Below, in pieces: positions 29,503 through 37,622 of a stretch of DNA of 64,000 nucleotides. Source of the DNA: Muriicola sp. Z0-33 (lineage in GTDB: Bacteria > Bacteroidota > Bacteroidia > Flavobacteriales > Flavobacteriaceae); NCBI RefSeq assembly GCF_026126425.1, contig NZ_JAFMPW010000002.1, forward strand, positions 310,001-374,000, read 5' to 3'. The notes beneath the pieces were generated by a model that was given only the letters and a program-made list of their open reading frames with translations, did no database searches and was not told where the DNA came from. Both the position numbers and the translations under genes were made by a program. How positions within the stretch are numbered: the stretch's first letter is position 1; every line of letters begins with the position of its first letter.

Positions 29503-29510
29503 TATATTTG
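29503..29510 (+). promoter_or_regulatory. Candidate -7 promoter element of tRNA-Ser (TATATTTG)
   Basis: Exact TAnnTTTG match with TTGG about 20 bp upstream (29479-29482) as a possible -33 element. The tRNA begins about 100 bp downstream. Confidence 0.5.
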
Positions 29511-29612
29511 CATCCGGTTTGAGGAGAAATTTAGATATCCCGCCCTAGGCGGGATTAATTCAACTTGAACTTTTTTAATTCTTTAACTAACAAAAGAAGT
29601 TAGTTTCATTAA

Positions 29613-29697
29613 GGAGGAATGGCAGAGTGGTCGAATGCACTGGTCTTGAAAACCAGCGAGGGTCACACCTCCGGGGGTTCGAATCCCTCTTCCTCCG
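29613..29697 (+). tRNA. tRNA-Ser (anticodon UGA)
   Basis: An 85-nt gene. The acceptor stem ggaggaa pairs with ttcctcc at 29690-29696, with G73 as the discriminator base. The anticodon loop is cttgaaa, giving TGA, and a long variable arm typical of class II serine tRNA follows, then a T arm ggggg-ttcgaat-ccct. CCA is not encoded. Two further copies of the 3' end lie at 29862 and 30022. Confidence 0.96.
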
Positions 29698-29707
29698 CTT
29701 AGAGCAA

Positions 29708-29745
29708 AGCTCGATTTCTGAAAGAAATCGGGCTTTTTCTTTTTG
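29708..29745 (+). terminator. Rho-independent terminator after tRNA-Ser
   Basis: The stem agc-cgatttct pairs with agaaatcg-gct around a short gaa loop, followed by ttttcttttt. Confidence 0.85.
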
Positions 29746-29861
29746 CGAACATCAAAAGCTTGATTTTGTTAGGTGCAGAAAGAAAAAGGCCCAAAGCTAC
29801 GGTAGTAGCTTCGAGCTTTATTGTAAGGAGTGCGAGGCCCAGGGATCACAAGCGTAGCGAG

Positions 29862-29877
29862 TAATCCCTCTTCCTCC
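29862..29877 (+). repeat. Second copy of the tRNA-Ser 3' end
   Basis: taatccctcttcctcc repeats the last T-arm strand and acceptor strand of tRNA-Ser (29682-29696) with one change at the left end. Just upstream, agggat pairs with atccct around a longer loop than a T arm, so the 5' part is not a tRNA. It is followed by a hairpin terminator, as the intact gene is. Confidence 0.75.
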
Positions 29878-29914
29878 ACAATCAAGCGCAACTTTTAACG
29901 CGGCTTGAAATAAT

Positions 29915-29954
29915 AAAATCCCATCAAGCTCGCTTGTTTGGGATTTTTGTTTTT
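29915..29954 (+). terminator. Hairpin terminator after second tRNA 3' copy
   Basis: aaaatccca ... tgggattttt with an inner caag-ctcg-cttg stem, followed by a T-rich run. Confidence 0.75.
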
Positions 29955-30021
29955 AAGACGTTAATCCTGCAAGGATTTAAAGTTGCATTTGCAGCATGTG
30001 GTATGAGGGAACACCGAAGGT

Positions 30022-30037
30022 ACTCCCTCTTCCTCCG
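30022..30037 (+). repeat. Third copy of the tRNA-Ser 3' end
   Basis: actccctcttcctccg again repeats the tRNA 3' end including the discriminator G. The preceding gaggga pairs with tccctc. A third hairpin terminator follows directly. Confidence 0.75.
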
Positions 30038-30043
30038 CAAAAG

Positions 30044-30072
30044 AAAACCCGCAATGAAAATTGCGGGGTTTT
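30044..30072 (+). terminator. Hairpin terminator after third tRNA 3' copy
   Basis: aaaacccgcaa pairs with ttgcggggtttt around a tgaaa loop. Confidence 0.75.
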
Positions 30073-30145
30073 GGGACGTGTAATTAGAATAAAATAGTGC
30101 AATATCCGTTAAGGTTGTAATATATATTCTTAAATCTTATTTATT

Positions 30146-30592
30146 ATGAAACCTACAAACAATTTCTTTGCAATTATAATTTTTAGCGTGGCTATAATCT
30201 TTGCATCGTGTAGTAATGATGATAATGACACCATGGCCCAGGTTAGGGTCAATGGATCTGTACTCTTTGACAATGGAGACGATTTTAATGGTGATGTGGA
30301 CGGGGATTTCACAGGAAACGGAGGTAGTGCTTCACGCACCTTTATTTGGTTGAACAATTTAAGCCGGGCCGATTATAATGCCGACATTACAGCAACTGCC
30401 GAAGGGACTTTCAACATTTTAGTATTGGATGCTGATGGCAATTCCGTATTGAACAGGTCGCTTAACGGCGCCACCGAACCGGATTCATTTTCAGGTGTAA
30501 CCGACCGAGGAACCTCCGGGGTATGGTCTGTCACCATAACGCTTGAGTCCTTCAATGGGGATGGAAGTTTCTCAATGAGCGAGGGAGACTAA
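30146..30592 (+). CDS. Small secreted lipoprotein of unknown function
   Basis: 148 residues. A lipoprotein signal (IIFSVAIIFASC, Cys at about residue 24) is followed by the acidic SNDDND linker common in flavobacterial lipoproteins. The mature part (about 35-148) is strand-rich, with alternating hydrophobic residues and many Asp/Asn/Gly, suggesting a small beta-sandwich. I recognise no family with certainty. A strong terminator follows at 30624, so it is a single-gene unit. Confidence 0.75.
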   Translation: MKPTNNFFAIIIFSVAIIFASCSNDDNDTMAQVRVNGSVLFDNGDDFNGDVDGDFTGNGGSASRTFIWLNNLSRADYNADITATAEGTFNILVLDADGNSVLNRSLNGATEPDSFSGVTDRGTSGVWSVTITLESFNGDGSFSMSEGD

Positions 30593-30623
30593 ATCTAAAA
30601 GAGAATTTTAATACCCTAAATAG

Positions 30624-30652
30624 AAAAAAGCCCTTCAAAGGGCTTTTTTTTA
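30624..30652 (+). terminator. Rho-independent terminator
   Basis: aaaaagccctt pairs with gggctttttttt around a caaa loop, 32 bp after the small lipoprotein gene. Confidence 0.9.
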
Positions 30653-30774
30653 GTAAGAATACACAAATAAAGAGAGTCATTCCAAATCTTGTAATATTTT
30701 ATACCACTTGCAAACGTCGTATACCTCAGAATCAACTACAAATCTCATCTCCCAAAATTTCCCTTTTTATCCTT

Positions 30775-30782
30775 TATATTTG
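30775..30782 (+). promoter_or_regulatory. Candidate -7 promoter element (TATATTTG)
   Basis: Exact TAnnTTTG match 65 bp before the sulfotransferase-like gene. Confidence 0.5.
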
Positions 30783-30846
30783 GAAAACAATGATCAGTAT
30801 GTTCTTGGTTCCAGGACTGAAGCACATTGATAGCTAAAAACAGGTC

Positions 30847-31587
30847 ATGAGCTTAAAAATTATCGGTGCTGGTTTTGGTAGAACCGGAACAATGTCTACC
30901 TATACAGCATTGAATGCACTTGGATTTCCATCATATCATCTGGCTGAAGTGCTCTTAAACAAAGAGAACAAAACTCATCTTGACTTTTGGAATCGGGTGG
31001 CTAATGCCCCAGCAGGACAGCAGCACAATTGGAGTGAAGTATTTGCAAATTACACGGCTACGGTAGATAATCCAGGTTGTTGCGATTGGCGAGAATTGCT
31101 CGAGGCATATCCAGATGCCAAAGTGGTGCTAACTCTTCATCCCCGGAGACCTGAGGCGTGGTATAAGAGTACCATAGATACCATCTATTTTACAGAAAAC
31201 CGTTGGCAATTCAAATTTTTTGCATTAATAACACCTTTTGCTAAGAAGATGCGTAATATGTCTTCCCAATTAATTTGGCAACGCTCCCATAAAGGGACAA
31301 TGAATGATAAGGCAGCGGCCATTGCCCGTTACGCCGAACATATAGAAGAAGTGAAATCGGCTGTTTCTGCTGACAAACTTCTGATTTTTACAGTAGATCA
31401 GGGATGGGAGCCATTATGTAAATTCTTGGGTGTTGAAGCCCCAACGACCGAATTTCCCAATGTCAATGATCGGGCTGAAGTTAAAAAGACAATTGCAGAT
31501 ATCACAAAGGGAGCTTATTTGTTTTTAGCTATTGGTGCATTTATGCTTATAGCAATACTATATAGTTTAATTCATTTTTTTGCCTGA
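30847..31587 (+). CDS. Sulfotransferase family protein with C-terminal membrane anchor
   Basis: 246 residues. GAGFGRTGTMSTYTAL (about 7-22) is the 5'-phosphosulfate loop that binds PAPS. DAKVVLTLHPRRPEAWYKS holds the 3'-phosphate-binding region, and a late LLIFTVDQGWEPLCKFLG block is typical of the family. Residues 221-246 form a membrane segment, so the enzyme is probably tail-anchored and cytosol-facing. The acceptor is unknown; a PAPS supply pathway is not in this window. Confidence 0.83.
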   Translation: MSLKIIGAGFGRTGTMSTYTALNALGFPSYHLAEVLLNKENKTHLDFWNRVANAPAGQQHNWSEVFANYTATVDNPGCCDWRELLEAYPDAKVVLTLHPRRPEAWYKSTIDTIYFTENRWQFKFFALITPFAKKMRNMSSQLIWQRSHKGTMNDKAAAIARYAEHIEEVKSAVSADKLLIFTVDQGWEPLCKFLGVEAPTTEFPNVNDRAEVKKTIADITKGAYLFLAIGAFMLIAILYSLIHFFA

Positions 31588-31740
31588 AGCAAAAAGAACG
31601 CTATAAGGAAAATCATAGCAAGCACTCGGGAACAGATGTTCCAAACATAATGTGGGATTCAGCAGAAACCGAAATGTGTTTGAGTTAGCTCCTATAGGGG
31701 GCAGGCAAGCTACAAGAGACAAAGACAAACCATTATACCC

Positions 31741-32469
31741 ATGCTAAAATTTTTCCGTCACATTCGTCAAAACCTCCTCACTGAAAACAAATTCAGCAAA
31801 TACCTGCTATATGCCTTTGGTGAGATTGCACTGGTTGTAATTGGAATATTGATTGCTCTCAGCATCAATAACTGGAACGAATCACGACAAAAAAAAGAGG
31901 TTTTAAACAATATTTATGGCATTGTTGCTGAAGATATCAAGAAAGATGCTTCTGAAGTTGCTATGGTGCTAAACTTCATGAAGGAAAGAAAAAAACTCTT
32001 TGAAAAAATATTGAATGACTCATTACAACTAAAAGACATAGAAGAAAATGAGTTTGTCTTTTCAATTCTGACAGACGTAAGAGTATTAAGTATAGAAAAA
32101 AGGGGCTATAATTTGCTACGTAATTTCGAAAATAATGCTGAAAGTAAAAATGATTCATTGGCATTTAAAATTATTAATTTTTATGCGAGTTCCATTTTCT
32201 TTGCTGAAAAAGTAGAGACCATAATTATTGATGACCTTATTAAAACAAATGATCTCTGGAAGTCTAATGATTGGTATTCTAATATCATGCAGAATAAAAG
32301 AGATGAGCAGTTTATAAATTATATGCTTACCAGTAAAGAATTCAAAAACTTATGCGCTTTTCGATATAGTATCTTTTATGAAAATTATATGCTTACCATA
32401 GAGCAGTATAGAGATCGTAGTCAGAGAATATTAGAAGATATCAAAGCTTATTTGGATAATAATTCTTAA
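31741..32469 (+). CDS. DUF6090 family membrane protein (array 2, gene 1)
   Basis: 242 residues, starting MLKFFRHIRQNLLTENKFSKY. The membrane segment (about 25-42, IALVVIGILIALSI) is followed by NNWNESRQKKE and a helical domain with long Lys/Glu/Asn-rich stretches. At DNA level its first 130 bases resemble the other array members far more than the rest does. It is followed by a 32-codon remnant of another copy. Function unknown. Confidence 0.85.
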   Translation: MLKFFRHIRQNLLTENKFSKYLLYAFGEIALVVIGILIALSINNWNESRQKKEVLNNIYGIVAEDIKKDASEVAMVLNFMKERKKLFEKILNDSLQLKDIEENEFVFSILTDVRVLSIEKRGYNLLRNFENNAESKNDSLAFKIINFYASSIFFAEKVETIIIDDLIKTNDLWKSNDWYSNIMQNKRDEQFINYMLTSKEFKNLCAFRYSIFYENYMLTIEQYRDRSQRILEDIKAYLDNNS

Positions 32470-32475
32470 GAACCC

Positions 32476-32574
32476 ATGCTAAAATTCTTTGGTAGAAACC
32501 GTCAAAAAGCCCTCCCCTACTTGGAGGGGATCCCCGGGAAGACAACTCGGGAAGATAAGAATAAAAAATTATGA
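32476..32574 (+). pseudogene. Truncated DUF6090 N-terminus (32-codon remnant)
   Basis: The ATG six bases after the preceding gene opens a frame beginning MLKFFGRNRQKALPY, which matches the first residues of the family (MLKFFRRIRQ). It then diverges through a GC-rich palindromic stretch (cctccccta...gaggggatccccggg) and ends 32 codons on. Its TGA overlaps the ATG of the next gene in an ATGA. It looks like the 5' stub of a lost copy that may now act as a leader peptide. Confidence 0.65.
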
Positions 32575-33374
32575 TAAAATTTTTCCGTCGCATTCGTCAA
32601 AAACTGCTCTCTGAAAACAAATTCAGTAAGTACCTGTTATATGCCATTGGGGAAATTTTTCTTGTAGTCATTGGAATTTTAATTGCATTATCTATCAATA
32701 ATTGGAATGTAGACAGAATTCAAAAAAATACGGTACAGGATCATTTAAAAAGTCTTGCAAAAGCCATTGAACATGATATCCGTGAACAAAATATATCAAT
32801 GGAGTTCAATGAATTTCGATTCCATTCCTGGCAGTATTTATTAAGGAAGTCAGGAATTCCCACCGATACTCTGCCAGATATACCAAGGCCAGATACTTTT
32901 ATAGTAAAAGTTTGGACTAAGCCACATCCCGATGAATTGGATAAGGAATACATAGATACAAGCATGGATCAGATTAATAACACTTTTTTAGGTATGTTCT
33001 TCAACTATTCTGCCATCAATGAAATTAATAACCTGGCAATATTATCCGATATGAATAACGATTCCCTTAAAGTGAAAATCAATGAATATTACTATCATCT
33101 GGATTGGAAATTTGGAGAGCAATCAATCAATTATAAATATAAATTCGCAGAAGACTTAAAGAACTATTTACGGGATAAACATAACATTTCCTGCAGTTAC
33201 CCCCCGGAACCAAAACAAATATTCGATGTTATCAGGGAAGATGAGAAAGTTGTGATTATGATCAAAGATTTAATAAAAGAGGTAAATAAGCATTATTGGG
33301 ACGCCCGGGAAGTGCAAAAAATGGGGAGGGAATTGCTTAAGATGATTAATAAAGATTTAAAAAAGGGGAAATGA
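32571..33374 (+). CDS. DUF6090 family membrane protein (array 2, gene 2)
   Basis: 267 residues, starting MIKFFRRIRQKLLSENKFSKY. The membrane segment (about 25-42) ends IALSINNWNVDR, followed by a helical domain with HSWQYLLRKSGIP, a stretch loosely shared with the gene at 2540 (GARELIKLSGIP). Bases 32603-32636 are identical to 33403-33436 of the next gene, while the 3' parts differ, which points to recent exchange of the 5' ends. The start and stop each overlap a neighbour in ATGA. Function unknown. Confidence 0.85.
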   Translation: MIKFFRRIRQKLLSENKFSKYLLYAIGEIFLVVIGILIALSINNWNVDRIQKNTVQDHLKSLAKAIEHDIREQNISMEFNEFRFHSWQYLLRKSGIPTDTLPDIPRPDTFIVKVWTKPHPDELDKEYIDTSMDQINNTFLGMFFNYSAINEINNLAILSDMNNDSLKVKINEYYYHLDWKFGEQSINYKYKFAEDLKNYLRDKHNISCSYPPEPKQIFDVIREDEKVVIMIKDLIKEVNKHYWDAREVQKMGRELLKMINKDLKKGK

Positions 33375-34093
33375 TAAAATTCTTTCGGCGCATTCGTCAA
33401 AGACTGCTCTCTGAAAACAAATTCAGTAAGTACCTGCTTTATGCTGTTGGCGAGATTACATTGGTCATGATCGGTATTTTGTTGGCTCTTCAGGTGAACA
33501 ATTGGAATGAAGAGCGAAAAGAAAACATCACTGAACAAAATTTGCTTCATGCATTGCATGAAGATCTTCTAATCAACATTGATCGTTTAAATGCCAGTAT
33601 TTCCTTGGAGCAACGAAGTATTAAACAGGCAAATTATATTGTTAAGCACCTGGATGAAAGAAAACCCTATTCCCCTTCTTTGGATATAGTTTTTGCACAA
33701 GCACTTTACTCACCCGATATCATAATTTCGAAATCGAGCTATGAATCCATTAGATCAATAGGATTTGATATTATACATACAGATGCACTACAGCGAGGTA
33801 TTATTAACTTATTCGACATGGAATATGCCCAATTAATTGCCGAGACTGTGCGATTAGAAAATCAGTTTTGGCCCTCCTCCGTACTTCCTATGGTACACAA
33901 GCATTTTCGAGAGACAGAATACCGCAAACACACACCGATAAATTACGAGGATTTGATGGAGGACACCACCTATAAGAACATGCTGATGCATAGAATACAT
34001 TTTAGAAGACTCGCTTTGGAATTAAAAACCAAGGCTTTGTATCATACCGAAGAATTAGTTGAAATGATAGAAAAATCATTAGAAACAATATAA
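33371..34093 (+). CDS. DUF6090 family membrane protein (array 2, gene 3)
   Basis: 240 residues, starting MIKFFRRIRQRLLSENKFSKY. The membrane segment (about 25-42) ends LALQVNNWNEER, the same subtype signature as the gene at 2540 in array 1. The helical domain that follows contains SSYESIRSIGFDII, resembling SAFYEDLKSAGLDLI in the gene at 1731. It is the last gene of array 2. Function unknown. Confidence 0.85.
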   Translation: MIKFFRRIRQRLLSENKFSKYLLYAVGEITLVMIGILLALQVNNWNEERKENITEQNLLHALHEDLLINIDRLNASISLEQRSIKQANYIVKHLDERKPYSPSLDIVFAQALYSPDIIISKSSYESIRSIGFDIIHTDALQRGIINLFDMEYAQLIAETVRLENQFWPSSVLPMVHKHFRETEYRKHTPINYEDLMEDTTYKNMLMHRIHFRRLALELKTKALYHTEELVEMIEKSLETI

Positions 34094-34289
34094 AAAGGTT
34101 GACCATTTACGGAAAAAATCCTCCCGGAGCCGTCTGTTTAACAAGGAGGTCTATCTATATACTTGCGCAATATCCAGTCTATTTATTACAATATCAAACA
34201 ATTAGCTTACCTTTAAAGAGGAGCACTTAATTAGATACAATAGTGCTCCAGTAATTATATCCCCCGACTTAATTCTTAAATGCAACCAC

Positions 34290-35975
34290 ATGAGACCAAT
34301 CCGCCATTTACTGGTGATTCTTTTATTTCCCTTCTTTTTGATTACTATGGCATGTAAGGAAAAAGTTCCAAAACCTAACCCCGCATTGGCCTTTATAGAA
34401 CTCCAGAGAGGAGAACTGCTGCTTTGTGGCAGCGGACAATTTGGGGAGGTAGATTTCTCCCTCAATTGTGATTATGATGTGCGCGATGCCTTTAATCTTG
34501 CCGTATCCCTCTTACATTCCTTTGAATATGACGAAGCCGAAAAAGCTTTTGTAAAGGTTATCGATGCCGATCCGGATTGTGCCATGGCCTACTGGGGAGT
34601 GGCCATGAGTATCTATCATGCGCTATGGAGTGCTCCAGAATCAAAAGATTTGGAGAAAGGCGCCTTTGTTCTTGAAATGGCAGAACCACTCTCTAAAACC
34701 GCTAAAGAACAAGATTACCTAAATGCTATAGGGGCCTATTATAAAGATTGGAAAACCATAGATCATAAAACCAGGGCTTTTTTGATGGAGCAAAAAATGG
34801 AGGAGATTTATCAAAAGTATCCCGATGATACCGAGGCTGCTATTTTTTATGCCCTCGCCCTGAAATCAACCGCCGACCCTGGAGATAAAATGCATACTAA
34901 TGAAAGAAAAGCCGGTAAAATATTAGAAGCCATTTTTCCGGACAAACCCAACCATCCGGGAATTGCCCATTATATAATACATAATTATGATAATCCGGAA
35001 TTGGCCCCAATGGCACTAACTACTGCAAGGAGATATGCAGACATTGCCCCCAACTCTGCACACGCACAGCACATGCCCTCCCATATATTTACGAGATTGG
35101 GATTATGGGAAGAGTCTATACAATCTAACATTCGGTCGGCCTCCGCTGCCCAATGCTATGCCGAGTCTAGTGGTAATGAAGGCCATTGGACCAGCGAAAT
35201 ACATGCCCTGGATTATCTGCTATACGCTTATTTACAACAGGGAAATACCGAAATGGCCAAAGAGCAATACAATTATGTAAAAGGCATAAAAAAAGTATGG
35301 GGGAACAATGCAACTGTCTCGTACCCATTTGCGGCCATCCCGGCAAGAATGGCTTTGGAAAATAAGGATTGGGACATGGCCGCAACACTTGAAACTCCGA
35401 TAACGGAATTCGACTGGAAGAAATTTCCCTGGGAAAAATCTATTTTACATTTTACCAGGGCCCTTGGTTCGGCGAATAAAGGAGATCTGGATACGGCTCA
35501 AAATGAACTGGCTATCCTTAAAACACTGCAACAAGAACTTGTACAACTAGAAGACGAATACAAAGCCAAGCAAGTGATGGTTCAACTGAAGGCTTCGGAA
35601 GCCTGGATAGCCCTCGCCATGGGTAACCGTGAAAAAGCGAGAAACCTAATGTTAGCATCTGCAGCTTTAGAGGATACCACCGAAAAACATCCTGTAACTC
35701 CCGGGGAAGTAGTACCAGCCAACGAACTCCTTGGAGATTTGTTATTGGCTATTGACAAACCAAAGGAGGCGCTGGATGCCTACGAAAAGAGTTTAAAGAG
35801 AACTCCCAACAGATTTAATGGCCTTTATGGCGCGGCCAATGCATCCATACAATCTGGTGATCTGGAAAAAGCAAAAGTGTATTTTGAAAAATTACTGGAA
35901 ATGACTGCGAACTCCAACAGTGATAGGCCAGAAGTTACTGAAGCAAAAATGTTTATTTCAAAAAGCATTAGCTAA
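34290..35975 (+). CDS. Tetratricopeptide-repeat lipoprotein
   Basis: 561 residues. A signal peptide ends in a lipobox (LITMAC, Cys about residue 22). Repeats of TPR type are visible throughout, for example SFEYDEAEKAFVKVIDADPD (about 70-90) and KPKEALDAYEKSLKRTPNRF near 490. Between lies an all-helical region with HAQHMPSHIFTRLGLW and YAYLQQGNTEMAKEQY, conserved in this family. It is probably a periplasmic scaffold. It lies 10 bp before the SCO gene, so a joint transcript and a role near copper/redox chemistry are possible but unproven. Confidence 0.85.
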   Translation: MRPIRHLLVILLFPFFLITMACKEKVPKPNPALAFIELQRGELLLCGSGQFGEVDFSLNCDYDVRDAFNLAVSLLHSFEYDEAEKAFVKVIDADPDCAMAYWGVAMSIYHALWSAPESKDLEKGAFVLEMAEPLSKTAKEQDYLNAIGAYYKDWKTIDHKTRAFLMEQKMEEIYQKYPDDTEAAIFYALALKSTADPGDKMHTNERKAGKILEAIFPDKPNHPGIAHYIIHNYDNPELAPMALTTARRYADIAPNSAHAQHMPSHIFTRLGLWEESIQSNIRSASAAQCYAESSGNEGHWTSEIHALDYLLYAYLQQGNTEMAKEQYNYVKGIKKVWGNNATVSYPFAAIPARMALENKDWDMAATLETPITEFDWKKFPWEKSILHFTRALGSANKGDLDTAQNELAILKTLQQELVQLEDEYKAKQVMVQLKASEAWIALAMGNREKARNLMLASAALEDTTEKHPVTPGEVVPANELLGDLLLAIDKPKEALDAYEKSLKRTPNRFNGLYGAANASIQSGDLEKAKVYFEKLLEMTANSNSDRPEVTEAKMFISKSIS

Positions 35976-35985
35976 TAGGATACAA

Positions 35986-36642
35986 ATGAAGCTTAAAGTT
36001 ATTGAATTTTTAATTCTAATTATGTTCACCTTCGTGATCGCCTCTTGCCATAGAACTTCCAAGACCCAATTACCCGTTTACCAACCCTCAGATTTTAATC
36101 AGGAACTGGTTGACATAAACCTTCATAACTCTACTGAAAACCATACAGTTGCAGATTTCGAACTAATAAATCAAAACGGAAATACAATTACTCAGGAAGA
36201 TTATAAGGATAAAATTTATGTGGCAGACTTCTTCTTTACACGATGCCCTAGTATCTGCCCTATTATGACCAATAATATGGAAAAATTGCAGCACCTTTTT
36301 ATGCAAGAGGACGATATCATGTTCCTCTCGCTTTCCGTAACTCCGGAGCTGGATAGTGTTCCTGTACTGCGCCAATATGCAGATAGCAAAGGTGTAATTG
36401 ATGAAAAATGGAATGTCACCACAGGTGATAAGAAACATATTTATGAATTGGCACGCAAAAGCTATTTCGCGGTTGTGGAACAGGGAGATGGGGGTTTGCA
36501 GGATTTTATTCACACCCCAAATTTCATCCTGGTAGACAAAAAGAAACAGATAAGAGGAATTTATGACGGCACCAAAGATGAAGAAATAGAACGTTTAAAG
36601 AGTGACATTGATGTTTTAATCCAGTATAGACCTAAAAATTAA
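35986..36642 (+). CDS. SCO1/SenC family copper chaperone-like lipoprotein
   Basis: 218 residues. I chose the ATG at 35986, 10 bases after the TPR gene, because the lipoprotein signal (ending FVIASC, Cys21) starts there. The thioredoxin fold carries the copper motif RCPSICP (Cys87, Cys91) and the distal copper ligand His176 in FIHTPNF, so all three ligands are present. The family delivers copper to cytochrome oxidase CuA or acts as a thiol reductase. It lies 22 bp before the CMD gene. Confidence 0.92.
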   Translation: MKLKVIEFLILIMFTFVIASCHRTSKTQLPVYQPSDFNQELVDINLHNSTENHTVADFELINQNGNTITQEDYKDKIYVADFFFTRCPSICPIMTNNMEKLQHLFMQEDDIMFLSLSVTPELDSVPVLRQYADSKGVIDEKWNVTTGDKKHIYELARKSYFAVVEQGDGGLQDFIHTPNFILVDKKKQIRGIYDGTKDEEIERLKSDIDVLIQYRPKN

Positions 36643-36664
36643 TTCTAACTTAAACTAAAATCAT

Positions 36665-37216
36665 ATGCCTTTTTTCCCATCACTTAGCGCCGAGGACAAA
36701 GTACCCCACGCCTTCGCAAAATTCAACACAGGAATTGAAAGACCATTAATCGTCCTTCATCAGATACTTATGAGGACCGATGATTCTCCTTTTTCCATTG
36801 CTCAAAGAGAACTAATGGCAGCTTATGTTTCCGCCACTAATGCTTGCAAGTATTGTGCAGGTGCACATACCGCTACGGCAGTGGAATTCGGAATAGACGA
36901 ATCACTGGTTTCCAGTCTGCTTAATGACATAGACACGGCAGAAGTTGACGAAAACTTAAAACCGATATTTAAATACCTGCACAAATTAACACTAAACCCA
37001 ACCAAAATGGTTCAGGCTGATGCCGATGCTGTATTTGATGCGGGCTGGTCTGAAAGGGCTTTGTATGATGCCATGATAATTTGCTGTACCTGGAGCTTTA
37101 TGAATAGGTTCACCGAAGGTCTGGGCTTAACTGTAGTTCCCGAGCAATTTGCCATGGAAGGTAAAATGCTGCATGCTGGTTATGACAAAATTTTTCAACA
37201 TTTTGAACTGAAATAG
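36665..37216 (+). CDS. Carboxymuconolactone decarboxylase/AhpD-like peroxidase-related protein
   Basis: 183 residues, all helical. The redox motif CKYCAGAHTA (Cys61, Cys64, His68) is that of AhpD-type alkylhydroperoxidases, preceded by the usual REL. It probably reduces peroxides in the cytosol; the reducing partner is unknown. It follows the SCO gene by 22 bp and ends the TPR-SCO-CMD unit. A second, different member is at 57251. Confidence 0.88.
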   Translation: MPFFPSLSAEDKVPHAFAKFNTGIERPLIVLHQILMRTDDSPFSIAQRELMAAYVSATNACKYCAGAHTATAVEFGIDESLVSSLLNDIDTAEVDENLKPIFKYLHKLTLNPTKMVQADADAVFDAGWSERALYDAMIICCTWSFMNRFTEGLGLTVVPEQFAMEGKMLHAGYDKIFQHFELK

Positions 37217-37376
37217 TCCCGAAAAAATCATGTTATAAATCGCCAAGATAAATTTGTTCCTTATTGTTTGTGTTTTGCTAACAAACACCGATTGCAGTTA
37301 TTAAGTCTAAAAAATATATGTACTCTTTAAGGGGATCTTTTTTAAAATCTTAAAATTTGTTTAATGTTAATGTATA

Positions 37377-37400
37377 ATTGTTAAACAATATTTATATTTA
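37377..37400 (+). promoter_or_regulatory. Palindrome attgtt-a-aacaat next to -7 element TATATTTA
   Basis: A perfect 6+1+6 palindrome at 37377-37389 ends three bases before a TAnnTTTA element at 37393-37400, about 49 bp upstream of the small Lacal_2735-like gene. A repressor bound here would block the promoter. The region is very AT-rich. Confidence 0.35.
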
Positions 37401-37448
37401 CAGCCTATCAATAATTATTGGGTACCCCCCCCTCCAAAAAATTAAAAG

Positions 37449-37613
37449 ATGTTCGGACTATTTAAAAAGAAAACTGAAAAAGATAAACTGCAAAAGCAAT
37501 ATAAACGGCTTTTGGAAGAAGCCTTTACACTTTCTACCACCAACAGGAAAATGAGCGACCAGAAGATTTATGAAGCAGAACAGGTGCTGGCACAAATGGA
37601 AAATTTGGGCTAA
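37449..37613 (+). CDS. Small Lacal_2735-like protein
   Basis: 54 residues: MFGLFKKKTEKDKLQKQYK, then a helical part with NRKMSDQKIYEAEQVLAQME. A basic amphipathic start followed by a charged helix of this length matches the small Lacal_2735 family found across Flavobacteriia, whose function is unknown. It is directly followed by the CIA30-like gene. Confidence 0.75.
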   Translation: MFGLFKKKTEKDKLQKQYKRLLEEAFTLSTTNRKMSDQKIYEAEQVLAQMENLG

Positions 37614-37622
37614 GTGCTATCT

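Noticed and set aside
29627-29857. Open frame of 76 codons over the tRNA-Ser gene
   Set aside because: It is antisense to nothing but lies across a clear tRNA and its terminator; no protein family is recognisable.
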